DNA of 64,000 bases from Bacillota bacterium (GCA_023423045.1 JAFAGA010000053.1:1-64000); one strand, 5' to 3'. Shown: positions 43,390-51,930, numbered from the stretch's first letter. Notes: generated by a model not told the origin, from the letters alone. Numbers and translations are program-made.

Positions 43390-44370
43390 ATGTTTCGATC
43401 TCTTGAGAAGAAGATAAAAAGTATACTTTTGCTATTTATAGCATCGTTTCTAATCATTTCATTTATCGTTATCTATTTTATTATTAAAAATAATATATTT
43501 CAAAATATCATTGATTTTTCACTTCAGAACATATCCCAGCGGGACCAGAATGTAGAACTTTATATGAATTATATGGAAGAGACCACAAGCCTCGTGGTTA
43601 TGAATCGTCAGCTGCTTCATGAACTCAGCACCGATGCCAGGAGCACTGTAATCGAATCCAAGCTGGACTTTTGGAAAACGACCAGCCTTGATATTCTGGG
43701 TATCACCATTTACGACAATTACGGAAGAATTTATACCACCGGCAATGAGGAGTCTCCCGCTTCCATTGATACAGTCTATGCTTTGGCAGGGATTGAGCAG
43801 GATGCTTCTTCCTCCTTCTGGATTTACCGGAAATCCCAGGTCAATAAATTAAGCACCGTCCCTGAACTCACGAAATACGGTGTGTTTTCTTATGTCTCTA
43901 AAATACTGGATGATGACGGTATTTTTCTGGGCTATATTCTTGTGGATACGAAATTACAAACCATCTTTAATTATTATGTAGCCGATGCCGGGGTGCTGTT
44001 TCGTAATACGGACACCTACCTCCTTACTCAGGATAACGCGGTAATTGCCGCACCGTATAACAGCCAGGATTATGAGCTAAGCCCGGAACATATGGAAAAG
44101 CTGTATACCGGCGACACTTATCTTCTGGTGGATAATAAGGAAAGAATCCTCACAATCAGTCATCTTAAGGATTCCGGTGATTCCATCCTTGTAAGCACTC
44201 CAACTAGTTTCAAAAGCCAGCTGGTTTTATTAAATGCATCTTTTATTGGAATAGCCACCCTGTTAATTATAATTGCTTTTCTTGGTGTTAACTTAATCTC
44301 TGACAGCATCATTACCCCGCTTACCATTCTTCATAATAAGATGAATCAGGAGCATACCGGATTATCTTAA
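43390..44370 (+). CDS. Kinase-less sensor (YesM-like extracellular domain with two helices)
   Basis: About 326 residues. A first helix (ILLLFIASFLIISFIVIYFI) is followed by an extracellular region of about 240 residues resembling the double-Cache sensing part of YesM kinases, and a second helix (FIGIATLLIIIAFLGVNLI). The sequence then enters a HAMP-like ITPLTILHNKMN and stops after a few residues, with no kinase domain. No kinase sequence appears in other frames beyond the stop. It may be a truncated kinase or an independent sensor. GGAGGAGC precedes ATG 43390. It is divergent from the yesN-like gene. Confidence 0.75.
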   Translation: MFRSLEKKIKSILLLFIASFLIISFIVIYFIIKNNIFQNIIDFSLQNISQRDQNVELYMNYMEETTSLVVMNRQLLHELSTDARSTVIESKLDFWKTTSLDILGITIYDNYGRIYTTGNEESPASIDTVYALAGIEQDASSSFWIYRKSQVNKLSTVPELTKYGVFSYVSKILDDDGIFLGYILVDTKLQTIFNYYVADAGVLFRNTDTYLLTQDNAVIAAPYNSQDYELSPEHMEKLYTGDTYLLVDNKERILTISHLKDSGDSILVSTPTSFKSQLVLLNASFIGIATLLIIIAFLGVNLISDSIITPLTILHNKMNQEHTGLS

Positions 44371-44446
44371 ACTTTTATATCATCCATATTTTAAGCCAAA
44401 TCTGCCGATAATATTGGTCAAGAATTTCACTCATCATTTTTGAGCC

Positions 44447-44485
44447 CAAAAAAGCACTCTACCATTTTCTATATGATAGAGTGCT
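44447..44485 (-). terminator. Intrinsic terminator of metA
   Basis: AGCACTCTA (44453-44461) pairs with TAGAGTGCT (44477-44485), and TTTTTT follows on the minus strand. It lies about 115 bp after the metA stop and 77 bp beyond the sensor gene. It may serve both. Confidence 0.8.
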
Positions 44486-44601
44486 CTATAAACGAATTCC
44501 AAGGTCATAAACTTAAAGCTCTAACACGGGAAGCATACGGCCGGATTATTATATATAAATCTCTGCAATTGACTTAAAATCCAGCGTTCTAAAGCATTCC
44601 C

Positions 44602-45507
44602 TTATAAGTCGTAAGGAGTTACCTGGTATACATAATAATTCAACCAGTTGGTATACATCGCGTTAGCATGTGCCCTCCAGACAAGATTCGGTCTGATTTC
44701 AGGGCGATCCTGGGGGTAATAGTTCTTAGGCAGCTCAATCTCCAGCCCCTTTGCCACATCCCTCTTATATTCTCTGTCAAGGGAAACCCGGTCGTACTCA
44801 GGATGTCCCATAACAAAAATCTGCTTTCCGTCCCCGGCCATTACAATAAATACTCCGGCTTCCTCAGATTCTGCAAGGATCGTAAGTTCCTCCCTCTTCA
44901 CGATATCCTCTCTTGCCACAGTGGTATGTCTGGAATGGGGCGCATAGAAAATATCATCAAACCCCCGGACAAACGGCACTTTTCTCTCCAGCACCCTATG
45001 CTCAAATATACCAAACATCTTTTTATCCAAGGCTGTTTTCTTTACTCCGTAATGATAATACAAACCCGCCTGGGCTCCCCAGCAGATATGCAATGTTGAT
45101 GTGACATTGGTAATCGACCATTCCATAATCCGAACCAGCTCTTCCCAATAGGTCACCTCTTCAAACTCCATCTGCTCCACCGGAGCACCCGTAATAATCA
45201 AACCGTCAAACTTGCGGTCTTTTATGTCCTCGAAGGTTAAATAAAACTGATCCAAATGGCTGGTGGGGGTATGGGACCCCACATAAGTTCCTGTGGTCAG
45301 GAAGGTAACATCTACCTGAATCGGCGTATTGGACAAACTTCTGAGCAGTTGAACTTCCGTGTCCTCCTTGACCGGCATCAGATTCAGAATAGCAATCCGC
45401 AGAGGACGGATATCCTGATGCATTGCGCGGGTTTCATCCATGGTAAATATATTCTCATCCTCAAGAATTTTCTTTGCCGGTAAATCACTTTGTACTTTTA
45501 TAGGCAT
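44602..45507 (-). CDS. metA: Homoserine O-acetyltransferase (MetA type)
   Basis: 301 residues. The catalytic Cys142 is in HICWGAQAGLYYHYG. At position 111 there is Glu (ITGAPVEQMEFEEV); in this family Glu at this site goes with acetyl-CoA and Gly with succinyl-CoA, so an acetyltransferase is predicted. The product feeds methionine synthesis. No SAM riboswitch is visible in the leader. A short gap with a 9-bp GC-rich hairpin (45558-45580) separates it from ligA upstream. Confidence 0.95.
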   Translation of the reverse strand: MPIKVQSDLPAKKILEDENIFTMDETRAMHQDIRPLRIAILNLMPVKEDTEVQLLRSLSNTPIQVDVTFLTTGTYVGSHTPTSHLDQFYLTFEDIKDRKFDGLIITGAPVEQMEFEEVTYWEELVRIMEWSITNVTSTLHICWGAQAGLYYHYGVKKTALDKKMFGIFEHRVLERKVPFVRGFDDIFYAPHSRHTTVAREDIVKREELTILAESEEAGVFIVMAGDGKQIFVMGHPEYDRVSLDREYKRDVAKGLEIELPKNYYPQDRPEIRPNLVWRAHANAMYTNWLNYYVYQVTPYDL

Positions 45508-45557
45508 AATTCATCCCCGTTTCCGTATAATTTTATCATACTAATAAAGGTTATGCT

Positions 45558-45580
45558 TAAAGCGGCAATACGCCGCTTTA
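45558..45580. repeat. Inverted repeat between ligA and metA
   Basis: TAAAGCGGC (45558-45566) and GCCGCTTTA (45572-45580) form a perfect 9-bp stem with an AATAC loop. It lies after the ligA stop on the minus strand and has no clear T-run, so it may be a weak terminator or an mRNA-end stem. Confidence 0.5.
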
Positions 45581-45653
45581 CACATTCTGAGCTTACCTGT
45601 AAACTTTGAAAACAATCATAGCACGGATTTTCAGATAAATCAATAAACATACA

Positions 45654-47651
45654 TTATTTTAACATTTCAAGGACCTCGGCTTCAGACAGCACATTGATTC
45701 CCAGCTCCTGAGCCTTGGTCAGCTTGCTTCCTGCATTTTCACCTGCAATCAGATAGCTGGTTTTCTTTGATACACTTCCGGATACCTTACCGCCGTGCTC
45801 CTTCACCAATTCCTCCATCTCAGTCCGTCCCATGGAGGGCAGGGTTCCGGTAATAACAAAGGTCTTGCCTGTGAAGCGCTGATCCCCGCCGGTCTGCTGC
45901 ACCAGAGAAGTGAAATTCATTCCCGCCTCCTCCAAACGATCCAGAATTCTCCGGTTCTCCTCCTGGGCAAAGAATTCTGCAATGGAACGAGCCGTAATAT
46001 CACCCACATCATTGACCGCAACGAGTTCTTCGTAAGAAGCGTTCATCAGCTCATGAAGAGAGCGGAAACTCTTCTTAAGCTGGAATCCCGCCTGTCTTCC
46101 TATATTTTTAATCCCGAGTCCGGTGATCAGACGATCGATATCATTCTCCTTGCTGTCTTCGATGGCCTTAAGCAGCTTATCCGTATTCTTCTCTTTTCCG
46201 ATCAGTCCCTTCTCAATCAGCTCGTCGCGATAATTCTTCAGATAATAGATATCTGCGATATCTTTCAGATAGCCCTCCTGAATCAAAGTCTCAATATATG
46301 CCTCACCAAAGCCCTTGATATCCATGGCATTGCGGCTAACAAAGTTGATGATATGCTGGCTGAGCTGTGCGGGACAATTGATATTGGTGCATTTGGTATC
46401 AGCCGTATTGGGATCCCGAACCGCGGGCGCCCCACAGCTGGGACAGGCAGAGGGAAGACGGAAAGGTTCGGTGCCTTCCGGTCGCTTTTCTTTATTTACA
46501 GACAGAACCTCCGGTATGATCTCTCCCGCCTTCCTTACCAGAATCGTATCACCAATTCTCACATCCAGCTCATCGATGCGATCCTGGTTATGGAGCGTCG
46601 CTCGCTCTACATTGGTTCCGCAGAGGCGAACCGGTTCAAAGATAGCGGTGGGAGTAATTCTGCCGGTACGTCCGACACTAAGCCGTATTTCCTTTACAAT
46701 ACTTTCTTTTTCCTCCGGTGGGTATTTATATGCGATGGCCCAGCGTGGAACCTTGGAGGTTGCTCCAAAGTACTCTCTCACCTCCAGACTGTCCACCTTA
46801 ACCACTGCTCCGTCAATATCATAGGCCAGGTTACCGCGGGATTCGCCAATCTCCTGGATTGCTTCCCATACCTCATCGGCCGTCCTGCAGAGCCGGTATC
46901 CTTCGACCACCTTAATTCCCTGTTCTTTCAGCCATTCCAGGCTTTCCGAATGAGTCTTGAATTCTATTCCTCTGGCCTCCTGAACATTGAATACAAAAAG
47001 GGACAGCTTTCGCTCCCTTACAACCTCCGGATCCAACTGGCGCAGAGTCCCGGCGGAGCAATTGCGGGGATTGGCAAATATCTTCTTGCCGGCCGCCTCC
47101 AGCCGTTCATTGACCTCTTCAAAATCTGCCAGCCTCATATGGACTTCCCCACGGACCTCGATATAGGGCACCGGTTCCTTCAAGCGGCCAACCACATCCC
47201 GGATCATTTTTACGTTTTCCGTCACGTCTTCTCCCTGATTGATTCCGTCGCCGCGGGTCACTCCCATGGTCAAACGTCCTTCGGTATACCGAAGAGCCAC
47301 GGACAGTCCGTCAATTTTCTTCTCTACCACAAAGACGGTATCGCTGCGCTCCTTCTGTATCTTCTCAACAAAGCTATAGACCTCCTCCTTCTGGAACACA
47401 TCCTGAAGGCTCAGCATAGGGACATTGTGCTTCACAAGGATGCCAGCCTCCCTTTTTGCAACCCCGCCAATCTTTTGGGTCGGTGAATCCGCAGTTGCAT
47501 ACTCCGGGTGCTCCTGCTCCAGACTCCGCAGTCTCAAGGACAGCTGATCATACTCATAATCGGAGATCTCCGGATCATCCTGATTATAGTAGCGGTCATT
47601 ATGATACTTTATCTGCTCTCTTAAGTCCTCTATTTCTTTCTTAATATCCAT
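45654..47651 (-). CDS. ligA: NAD-dependent DNA ligase
   Basis: 665 residues, the usual LigA length. Adenylated Lys is in VVEKKIDGLSVALRY (KxDG). Later motifs are GRTGRITPTAIFEPV, a four-Cys zinc finger (CPSCGAP and CTNINCPAQ), helix-hairpin-helix repeats around 510-585, and a C-terminal BRCT domain (GKTFVITGTLPSMGRTEMEE). It seals nicks in replication and repair. It lies 49 bp after the pseudouridine synthase gene. Confidence 0.97.
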   Translation of the reverse strand: MDIKKEIEDLREQIKYHNDRYYNQDDPEISDYEYDQLSLRLRSLEQEHPEYATADSPTQKIGGVAKREAGILVKHNVPMLSLQDVFQKEEVYSFVEKIQKERSDTVFVVEKKIDGLSVALRYTEGRLTMGVTRGDGINQGEDVTENVKMIRDVVGRLKEPVPYIEVRGEVHMRLADFEEVNERLEAAGKKIFANPRNCSAGTLRQLDPEVVRERKLSLFVFNVQEARGIEFKTHSESLEWLKEQGIKVVEGYRLCRTADEVWEAIQEIGESRGNLAYDIDGAVVKVDSLEVREYFGATSKVPRWAIAYKYPPEEKESIVKEIRLSVGRTGRITPTAIFEPVRLCGTNVERATLHNQDRIDELDVRIGDTILVRKAGEIIPEVLSVNKEKRPEGTEPFRLPSACPSCGAPAVRDPNTADTKCTNINCPAQLSQHIINFVSRNAMDIKGFGEAYIETLIQEGYLKDIADIYYLKNYRDELIEKGLIGKEKNTDKLLKAIEDSKENDIDRLITGLGIKNIGRQAGFQLKKSFRSLHELMNASYEELVAVNDVGDITARSIAEFFAQEENRRILDRLEEAGMNFTSLVQQTGGDQRFTGKTFVITGTLPSMGRTEMEELVKEHGGKVSGSVSKKTSYLIAGENAGSKLTKAQELGINVLSEAEVLEMLK

Positions 47652-47700
47652 ATCCGCTTTACTCTCCTTACTTCAATCTCAATCCCTCGAAAGGTCCGTT

Positions 47701-48444
47701 TTAACTCCGAAGCAAACGGTTCAGCCCTTCAATCTCCTTCTCGGTTACGTTGCGGTAATCTCCCTCTTTCAGCCTTCCCAGTAAAATGTTCATAATCCGG
47801 ATCCGTTTCAGATGAACCACCCGGTATCCCAGATGTTCGCACATTCGGCGGATCTGTCGATTTAGTCCCTGCGTCAGAATAATGCTGAAGGTATACTTAT
47901 CAATCTGCTCCAGTTTGCAGGGCTTGGTCACCCTGTCCAAAATCGGCACTCCCGATGACATTTTCTTGATAAATTCCGCGGTAATCTCCTTATTGACGGT
48001 TACAATATATTCCTTCTCATGGTTATTCTCAGCCCGCAGGATTTTATTGACGATATTGCCGTCATTGGTCAGCAGGATCAACCCCTCGGAATCCTTATCC
48101 AGCCTTCCGATAGGATAGATTCTCATATTATAACTGATATAGTCAATAATATTGTCCGGTTCGTTACGGTCGGTAGTACATACGATACCCACCGGCTTGT
48201 GAAAAGCAATCAGCACAAGCTTTTCTTCCTGTTTCACCGGCTTTCCGCAGAAGGTAACCACATTGTCCTTTGTCACCTTGGAGCCCATCTGCGCCGTGAC
48301 ACCGTCAATTTTCACCTTACCTTCTTCAATATAGCGGTCTGCTTCCCTTCTGGAGCAAACCCCTGCTTCGCTGAGAAATTTATTTATTCTGATCTCTTCC
48401 TTTTCACTCTCCTGAGAGGTCAGCCGTTTTGTTCTTTTCGCCAT
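47701..48444 (-). CDS. RsuA/RluF-type pseudouridine synthase
   Basis: 247 residues: an S4 RNA-binding domain (IRINKFLSEAGVCSRREADR, EGKVKIDG) followed by the synthase core. The catalytic Asp is in PIGRLDKDSEGLILLTND, and LTQGLNRQIRRMCEHLGY and VVHLKRIRI are typical of the 23S rRNA enzymes RluF and RluB. The exact target uridine cannot be read from sequence alone; RluF is my best guess. It is likely co-transcribed with ligA. Confidence 0.9.
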   Translation of the reverse strand: MAKRTKRLTSQESEKEEIRINKFLSEAGVCSRREADRYIEEGKVKIDGVTAQMGSKVTKDNVVTFCGKPVKQEEKLVLIAFHKPVGIVCTTDRNEPDNIIDYISYNMRIYPIGRLDKDSEGLILLTNDGNIVNKILRAENNHEKEYIVTVNKEITAEFIKKMSSGVPILDRVTKPCKLEQIDKYTFSIILTQGLNRQIRRMCEHLGYRVVHLKRIRIMNILLGRLKEGDYRNVTEKEIEGLNRLLRS

Positions 48445-48757
48445 ATCCCATCCTTACCTTTCTTCTGACTGCCTGGTCTCCTGCTTCAGCGGGTATACCG
48501 CCCCAAAAAAGCCCTTTTCGCTGAACCTGCAAGACCTTCGGATGCACCTGTAATCAGGCCGCATTAATAATTAATTATACTTGATTTGGTAACATTCGTC
48601 CATCAGTTTTTCTGGTATTCCTGACCTATTCACAACCTATGGATGATCTTTGATAAGCTATTCCAATAAGAAAATAAAGTGCCCGATTGTGGACTCTTGC
48701 GCTGCCGCACAGTTGTCTTTAGGCAGCATCTCTTTTCCTATATGATAAGAAGAGAGA

Positions 48758-48818
48758 AAGGATGAGGGTTCCTCTCCCGGCCCGACAAACGCGGGCCGGG
48801 AGAAAATCCATCATCCTT
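48758..48818 (-). terminator. Large stem-loop after the ferritin-like gene
   Basis: An inner perfect 12-bp stem (48773-48784 with 48792-48803, TCTCCCGGCCCG) has a 7-nt loop, and outer arms AAGGATGA (48758-48765) and TCATCCTT (48811-48818) enclose it. On the minus strand it lies 40 bp past the ferritin-like stop and is followed by a T/C-rich stretch. The rest of the 48445-48857 gap shows no gene. Confidence 0.6.
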
Positions 48819-48857
48819 CTCCGTAAAGGCTCTGCAATCCTGCAAATCCAATGCTGC

Positions 48858-49292
48858 TTAAAGATAGTTTTTCATTACCTCAATGTTGCTTTCCTCTTTT
48901 TTCACAAATTCTTCCGCTATTTTAGTACAGGCACCGTCCGCATTTTTGCTGGCATGAAGCAACCGGGTCATCTTGGTTACTCCCATGGTGCTTCCCTGAA
49001 TTACCATCTGTGCGATATGGCTGTCGGAGGAACCAATCAGCGTATTCATCTTTACATTCCCCTTCATAACCGCCTTGTTATATCGTGAGACATCCTTCGC
49101 CTTCGCGCCGCTCATACGCAGCTGACGTTTCGTTTTATATGCAATCTCATGATAATCTCTTAATTGTCGGTGCAAATCATTGCTAAGCTGCTGGTCCTTC
49201 ACCTTATCCAGCACAGCCTCAAGGGCCGTGATGCCAATTGAGGCATTTTGATAGGTCTTTTCCAATAAATCCAAATCTACATTTCCAATCAT
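48858..49292 (-). CDS. Small helical, ferritin-like protein
   Basis: 144 residues with a four-helix layout and acidic helices (LLEKTYQNASIGITALEAVL; EEFVKKEESNIEVMKNYL), resembling PA2169/DUF2383-type ferritin-like proteins. I am not sure of the family, and the metal-ligand pattern is not conclusive. ATG 49292 has AAGGAG 8 nt upstream; that ribosome site can pair with an upstream complementary sequence (49377-49389), so translation may be controlled. It follows a secreted protein gene on the same strand. Confidence 0.6.
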   Translation of the reverse strand: MIGNVDLDLLEKTYQNASIGITALEAVLDKVKDQQLSNDLHRQLRDYHEIAYKTKRQLRMSGAKAKDVSRYNKAVMKGNVKMNTLIGSSDSHIAQMVIQGSTMGVTKMTRLLHASKNADGACTKIAEEFVKKEESNIEVMKNYL

Positions 49293-49299
49293 AAAAAAC

Positions 49300-49389
49300 A
49301 CTCCTTATACTATAACGGGATGATCAGCTGTAAATGAATCCATGCCAAAACGTAACGGCACAGTTCCTGCTTCCCTTAGTATAAGGAGT
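49300..49389 (-). promoter_or_regulatory. 13-bp pairing that hides the ribosome-binding site of the ferritin-like gene
   Basis: On the minus strand ACTCCTTATACTA (49389-49377) and TAGTATAAGGAGT (49312-49300) are perfectly complementary, with 64 nt between. The second arm contains the AAGGAG that serves ATG 49292, so the stem would block ribosome entry. A short TGCC/GGCA stem may form in the loop. Both arms lie between the two genes, in a transcript that would come from the secreted-protein gene. Confidence 0.65.
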
Positions 49390-49400
49390 TGTATTATGGT

Positions 49401-50210
49401 TTATTCAGCGGAATCTCCTTCTTTGCTCTTGCTATCATTGTTTGTCATAGCATCAATGCTCTTCCAGAAATTCTTTAAATCTTCATCCTTCTCGATTGCC
49501 TTCTTGCTCTTCTCTTCCGTCATCTCCACAAGGGCAATCACATCTTCATCATTCTTTCTTTCGTCGTAATATGCCTTTGTCTCAGAATCCATATCTCCTG
49601 AGAAGATTTTAAGCTTTCCGTCTTCACCGGTTACTACATAAAACTTGGCAAGTCCCGGAGCCGGTGTGTTAATGCTGGTGAACTTAATCTCATGGTACAC
49701 ATAAACAATATAGGTTCCCTCGGCTATACCTTTCTTCGTATAGGTCTGAATATTGCGGTAATCCTCAATATATTCGGTTTTCGTCTGCAGCTGTTCCTCG
49801 GAACCTGCTTTTTCCGGATTGCTCAGGATATTCTTTAAGGTGCTGATATCACAATTGCCCTTTGCCAAATAATAATCGTGAAAAAGTGTATCAATCTCCG
49901 GATAGGTTCCTTCCTTTTCAATCGGATAAATCGGAATTGGGGTGGGAGTCGGGGCAACCGTAGGTGTCGGCGCTACAGTAGGGTCGGCGGAATCGTCAAG
50001 CGCTGCATCTGCCGCCATCAAAGCCTGGGCATTCTCGTTGGAAACCGCATCACCCTCGCTCTTCTCGGGAAGTACTTCCGCACTGAGTGCTGTTTTCGCT
50101 GTCCTTTCCTCTGCCCTTGGCCGGTCCTGGCTGACAGATAATGTAAGAATTCCAATACCCATGGTACTCATCGTCGTTAGTAATATAATCTTTTTATATT
50201 TAAGCTTCAT
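49401..50210 (-). CDS. Secreted protein with Pro/Thr linker, unknown function
   Basis: 269 residues. A basic N-terminus with a hydrophobic stretch (IILLTTMSTMGIGILTLSV) looks like a signal or anchor, followed by a low-complexity linker (PTVAPTPTVAPTPTPIP) and a C-terminal domain (about 100-235) with TLFHDYYLAKGNCDISTLKN, then a charged tail. The fold is not one I recognise, though its position and linker suit a surface protein. Its predicted promoter is at 50270-50298. Confidence 0.7.
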   Translation of the reverse strand: MKLKYKKIILLTTMSTMGIGILTLSVSQDRPRAEERTAKTALSAEVLPEKSEGDAVSNENAQALMAADAALDDSADPTVAPTPTVAPTPTPIPIYPIEKEGTYPEIDTLFHDYYLAKGNCDISTLKNILSNPEKAGSEEQLQTKTEYIEDYRNIQTYTKKGIAEGTYIVYVYHEIKFTSINTPAPGLAKFYVVTGEDGKLKIFSGDMDSETKAYYDERKNDEDVIALVEMTEEKSKKAIEKDEDLKNFWKSIDAMTNNDSKSKEGDSAE

Positions 50211-50269
50211 TATAATCTCCTTAAGATTGCTTCGCTATGTAACTTTTCCATTTTGATAATACTGTACCT

Positions 50270-50298
50270 ATTTTACCAAAAAGAAAATAAAAAATCAA
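50270..50298 (-). promoter_or_regulatory. Promoter of the secreted protein gene
   Basis: On the minus strand TTGATT (50293-50298) and TAAAAT (50270-50275) are 17 bp apart, about 60 bp before the start codon. The gap 50211-50533 carries this and the divergent ecsC promoter. Confidence 0.6.
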
Positions 50299-50385
50299 CC
50301 TAAATATTTCATTTTTTTGTAATATAATTTAATACTTTTGTAATATTTATACCGAAACCTCCCTTCTTTTTAATGCGAATATAAT

Positions 50386-50414
50386 TTTACAAAAGATTGT
50401 TAACAATATATAAT
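50386..50414 (+). promoter_or_regulatory. Promoter of the EcsC-family gene
   Basis: TTTACA (50386-50391) and a perfect TATAAT (50409-50414) are 17 bp apart. The leader of about 110 nt contains an AACCCTT/AAGGGTT hairpin (50468-50474, 50491-50497) followed by a short T-run. Confidence 0.75.
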
Positions 50415-50533
50415 TAAAACATATCTCAATAATAATGTCAAAGTTATATCCTGTCAAATAAGGTCGGAACCCTTACACTTCAGTAATATCAAGGGTTTTC
50501 CCGTCAATCGGTCAAGAAAGAAGGGTGTATTGC

Positions 50534-51328
50534 ATGAATCATTTATTAAATCAGCAGCTAAAACAAATTGAACTACAGGAGAAGAAAATATTAAGCCAGC
50601 CAAGACATTCTCTAATGGAGTCAACCTTCACACCAATGATGAACAAAATCCAGGATATTATTCCGGAGAAATTAAAAAGCACCTTGGACACTGCTTTCTA
50701 TAAAGGCTTTCAAATCGTCTTCGAAAAGGGAAGTTCCTATATTGAAAAAACTTATCAAAAGGATAAAATCCAGCTGGAATACGATATTAACGATTATGCC
50801 CTTAACAAACGGATAAACAAAAAGCACATTAAAAGGCTGGACCGATACTCAAAGCAATCTAAGCTGCTCAATTCCTCCGTCTCCGTATTGGAGGGCAGCA
50901 TCCTTGGAGTCCTGGGCATCGGCCTGCCCGATATTCCCCTGTTCCTTGCCGTTTTGGTGAGAACCCTGTATGAGATTTCTCTCAGCTACGGCTGCTCCTA
51001 CGATTCCCTTCAGGAACGGGCCTATATCCTTCTTCTGATCAGCGGTGCCCTCACTAAGGATGAGGAGCAGCGCGAATACAATCACTCCCTCGATCTGCTG
51101 GGAAAACAGCTTGACAGCAGCATCGAATCCGGAATTGATTTGGATATCCAGATTAAAAAAACCTCCGCTCATCTGTCCGAGGCCCTCCTGACCGCAAAAT
51201 TTATTCAGGGTATTCCGGTTGTGGGAGTCATCGGTGGTGCAGTAAATTACAGCATAATCAGCCGGGTTGCCAAATATGCCAGATTAAAATACAAGAAACG
51301 GTATCTTCTTAAGAAAATCTCGGAATAG
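50534..51328 (+). CDS. EcsC-family protein
   Basis: 264 residues. The C-terminal two-thirds resembles EcsC: SVLEGSILGVLGIGLPDIPLFLAVLVRTLYEISLSYG followed by RAYILLLISGALTKDEEQR. Two hydrophobic segments may associate it with the membrane. EcsC is encoded with an ABC exporter in Bacillus, but its role is not known and no transporter is adjacent here. ATG 50534 has AAGGG 8 nt upstream. A large inverted repeat follows the stop. Confidence 0.82.
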   Translation: MNHLLNQQLKQIELQEKKILSQPRHSLMESTFTPMMNKIQDIIPEKLKSTLDTAFYKGFQIVFEKGSSYIEKTYQKDKIQLEYDINDYALNKRINKKHIKRLDRYSKQSKLLNSSVSVLEGSILGVLGIGLPDIPLFLAVLVRTLYEISLSYGCSYDSLQERAYILLLISGALTKDEEQREYNHSLDLLGKQLDSSIESGIDLDIQIKKTSAHLSEALLTAKFIQGIPVVGVIGGAVNYSIISRVAKYARLKYKKRYLLKKISE

Positions 51329-51335
51329 AAATATA

Positions 51336-51402
51336 GCAACAGTTCAGCCTGGTTCGGCCTTCGGGAGACAAACCAGGCCGAACTGTAATACAAATCTGTT
51401 GC
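51336..51402. repeat. Nested and competing inverted repeats after the EcsC gene
   Basis: GCAACAG (51336-51342) matches CTGTTGC (51396-51402). Inside, ACAGTTC and GCCTGGTT (51339-51354) pair with AACCAGGC and GAACTGT (51371-51386), with one mismatch. An alternative stem joins TTCGGCCT to AGGCCGAA, so two structures exclude each other. There is no T-run, so the role is unclear. Confidence 0.45.
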
Positions 51403-51428
51403 AATTCTAAGAAAAATATAAATCTTAC

Positions 51429-51457
51429 TTTACTTTGCTTTTTAGATAGTATATAAT
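51429..51457 (+). promoter_or_regulatory. Promoter of tRNA-Arg
   Basis: TTTACT (51429-51434) and a perfect TATAAT (51452-51457) are 17 bp apart, about 43 bp before the tRNA. Confidence 0.65.
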
Positions 51458-51499
51458 AACATAGTCCGAGTCAGCCGAAGAACATTTTTGGCTGCCTAC

Positions 51500-51572
51500 G
51501 CACCTGTAGCTCAGTGGATAGAGCGTTCGCCTCCGGAGCGAAAGGCCGCTGGTTCGAATCCAGTCAGGTGCA
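51500..51572 (+). tRNA. tRNA-Arg (anticodon CCG)
   Basis: A 73-nt tRNA reading CGG. The acceptor stem pairs GCACCTG (51500-51506) with CAGGTGC (51565-51571); A51572 is the discriminator. The anticodon stem TTCGC/GCGAA holds loop CTCCGGA. The T-arm has GGTTCGAATCC. CCA is not encoded; a T-run follows immediately. Confidence 0.95.
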
Positions 51573-51676
51573 TTTTTTATACCCAATTTTCTGATATCCT
51601 TCCCTATTTCTACACTGAAGCAGTTTGAAGGAAACCCGACAAGCCTGGTTTCATATATTTGTAAGAGGTGAAGTAT

Positions 51677-51877
51677 ATGGATTCATGTGAACTGGTTACC
51701 TTTATTACCGCGGTTTCCTGCGGTATTGCTAAATGTTATCCCAAAGAAGAGCTTCCTCTGCTTGTTGCAACCTTTTCCCAGCTGGCCGCAACTCTGGCAA
51801 CCATAATCGAGCAGGAGGATAGATCGGCTTCCCTGACCGTTCCCGTCGAAGTACCTGTGATCAGTGAAATTAATTGA
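51677..51877 (+). CDS. Small conserved protein (DUF6774-like)
   Basis: 66 residues with two Cys (MDSCELVTFITAVSCGIAK) and a helical LLVATFSQLAATLATIIEQ. This resembles short Firmicutes proteins of the DUF6774 type; the function is unknown and the assignment is moderate. ATG 51677 follows AGAGGTG with 6-nt spacing. It lies after the tRNA and shares a bidirectional terminator with the chemoreceptor. Confidence 0.65.
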   Translation: MDSCELVTFITAVSCGIAKCYPKEELPLLVATFSQLAATLATIIEQEDRSASLTVPVEVPVISEIN

Positions 51878-51896
51878 ATTCAATTAGAATCAAAAA

Positions 51897-51930
51897 CCGG
51901 GCAGAAGAACATTCTGCCCGGCTTCTTTTT
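51897..51930. terminator. Bidirectional intrinsic terminator
   Basis: CCGGGCAGAA (51897-51906) pairs perfectly with TTCTGCCCGG (51912-51921). CTTCTTTTT follows on plus, TTTTT on minus. It ends the small protein gene and the convergent chemoreceptor gene. Confidence 0.92.

Noticed and set aside
45508..45653. Possible SAM riboswitch before metA
   Set aside because: The interval is short and holds only a 9-bp hairpin; none of the SAM aptamer signature was seen.
45795..47486. 563-codon open frame on the plus strand opposite ligA
   Set aside because: It is a shadow of ligA: the ligA frame has all the motifs and this frame has none and no ribosome site.
49396..49569. Plus-strand frame starting at ATG 49396 with a good ribosome-like sequence
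   Set aside because: It is antisense to the secreted protein gene, and its AAGGAG is the complementary arm of the 13-bp pairing, not a true start.
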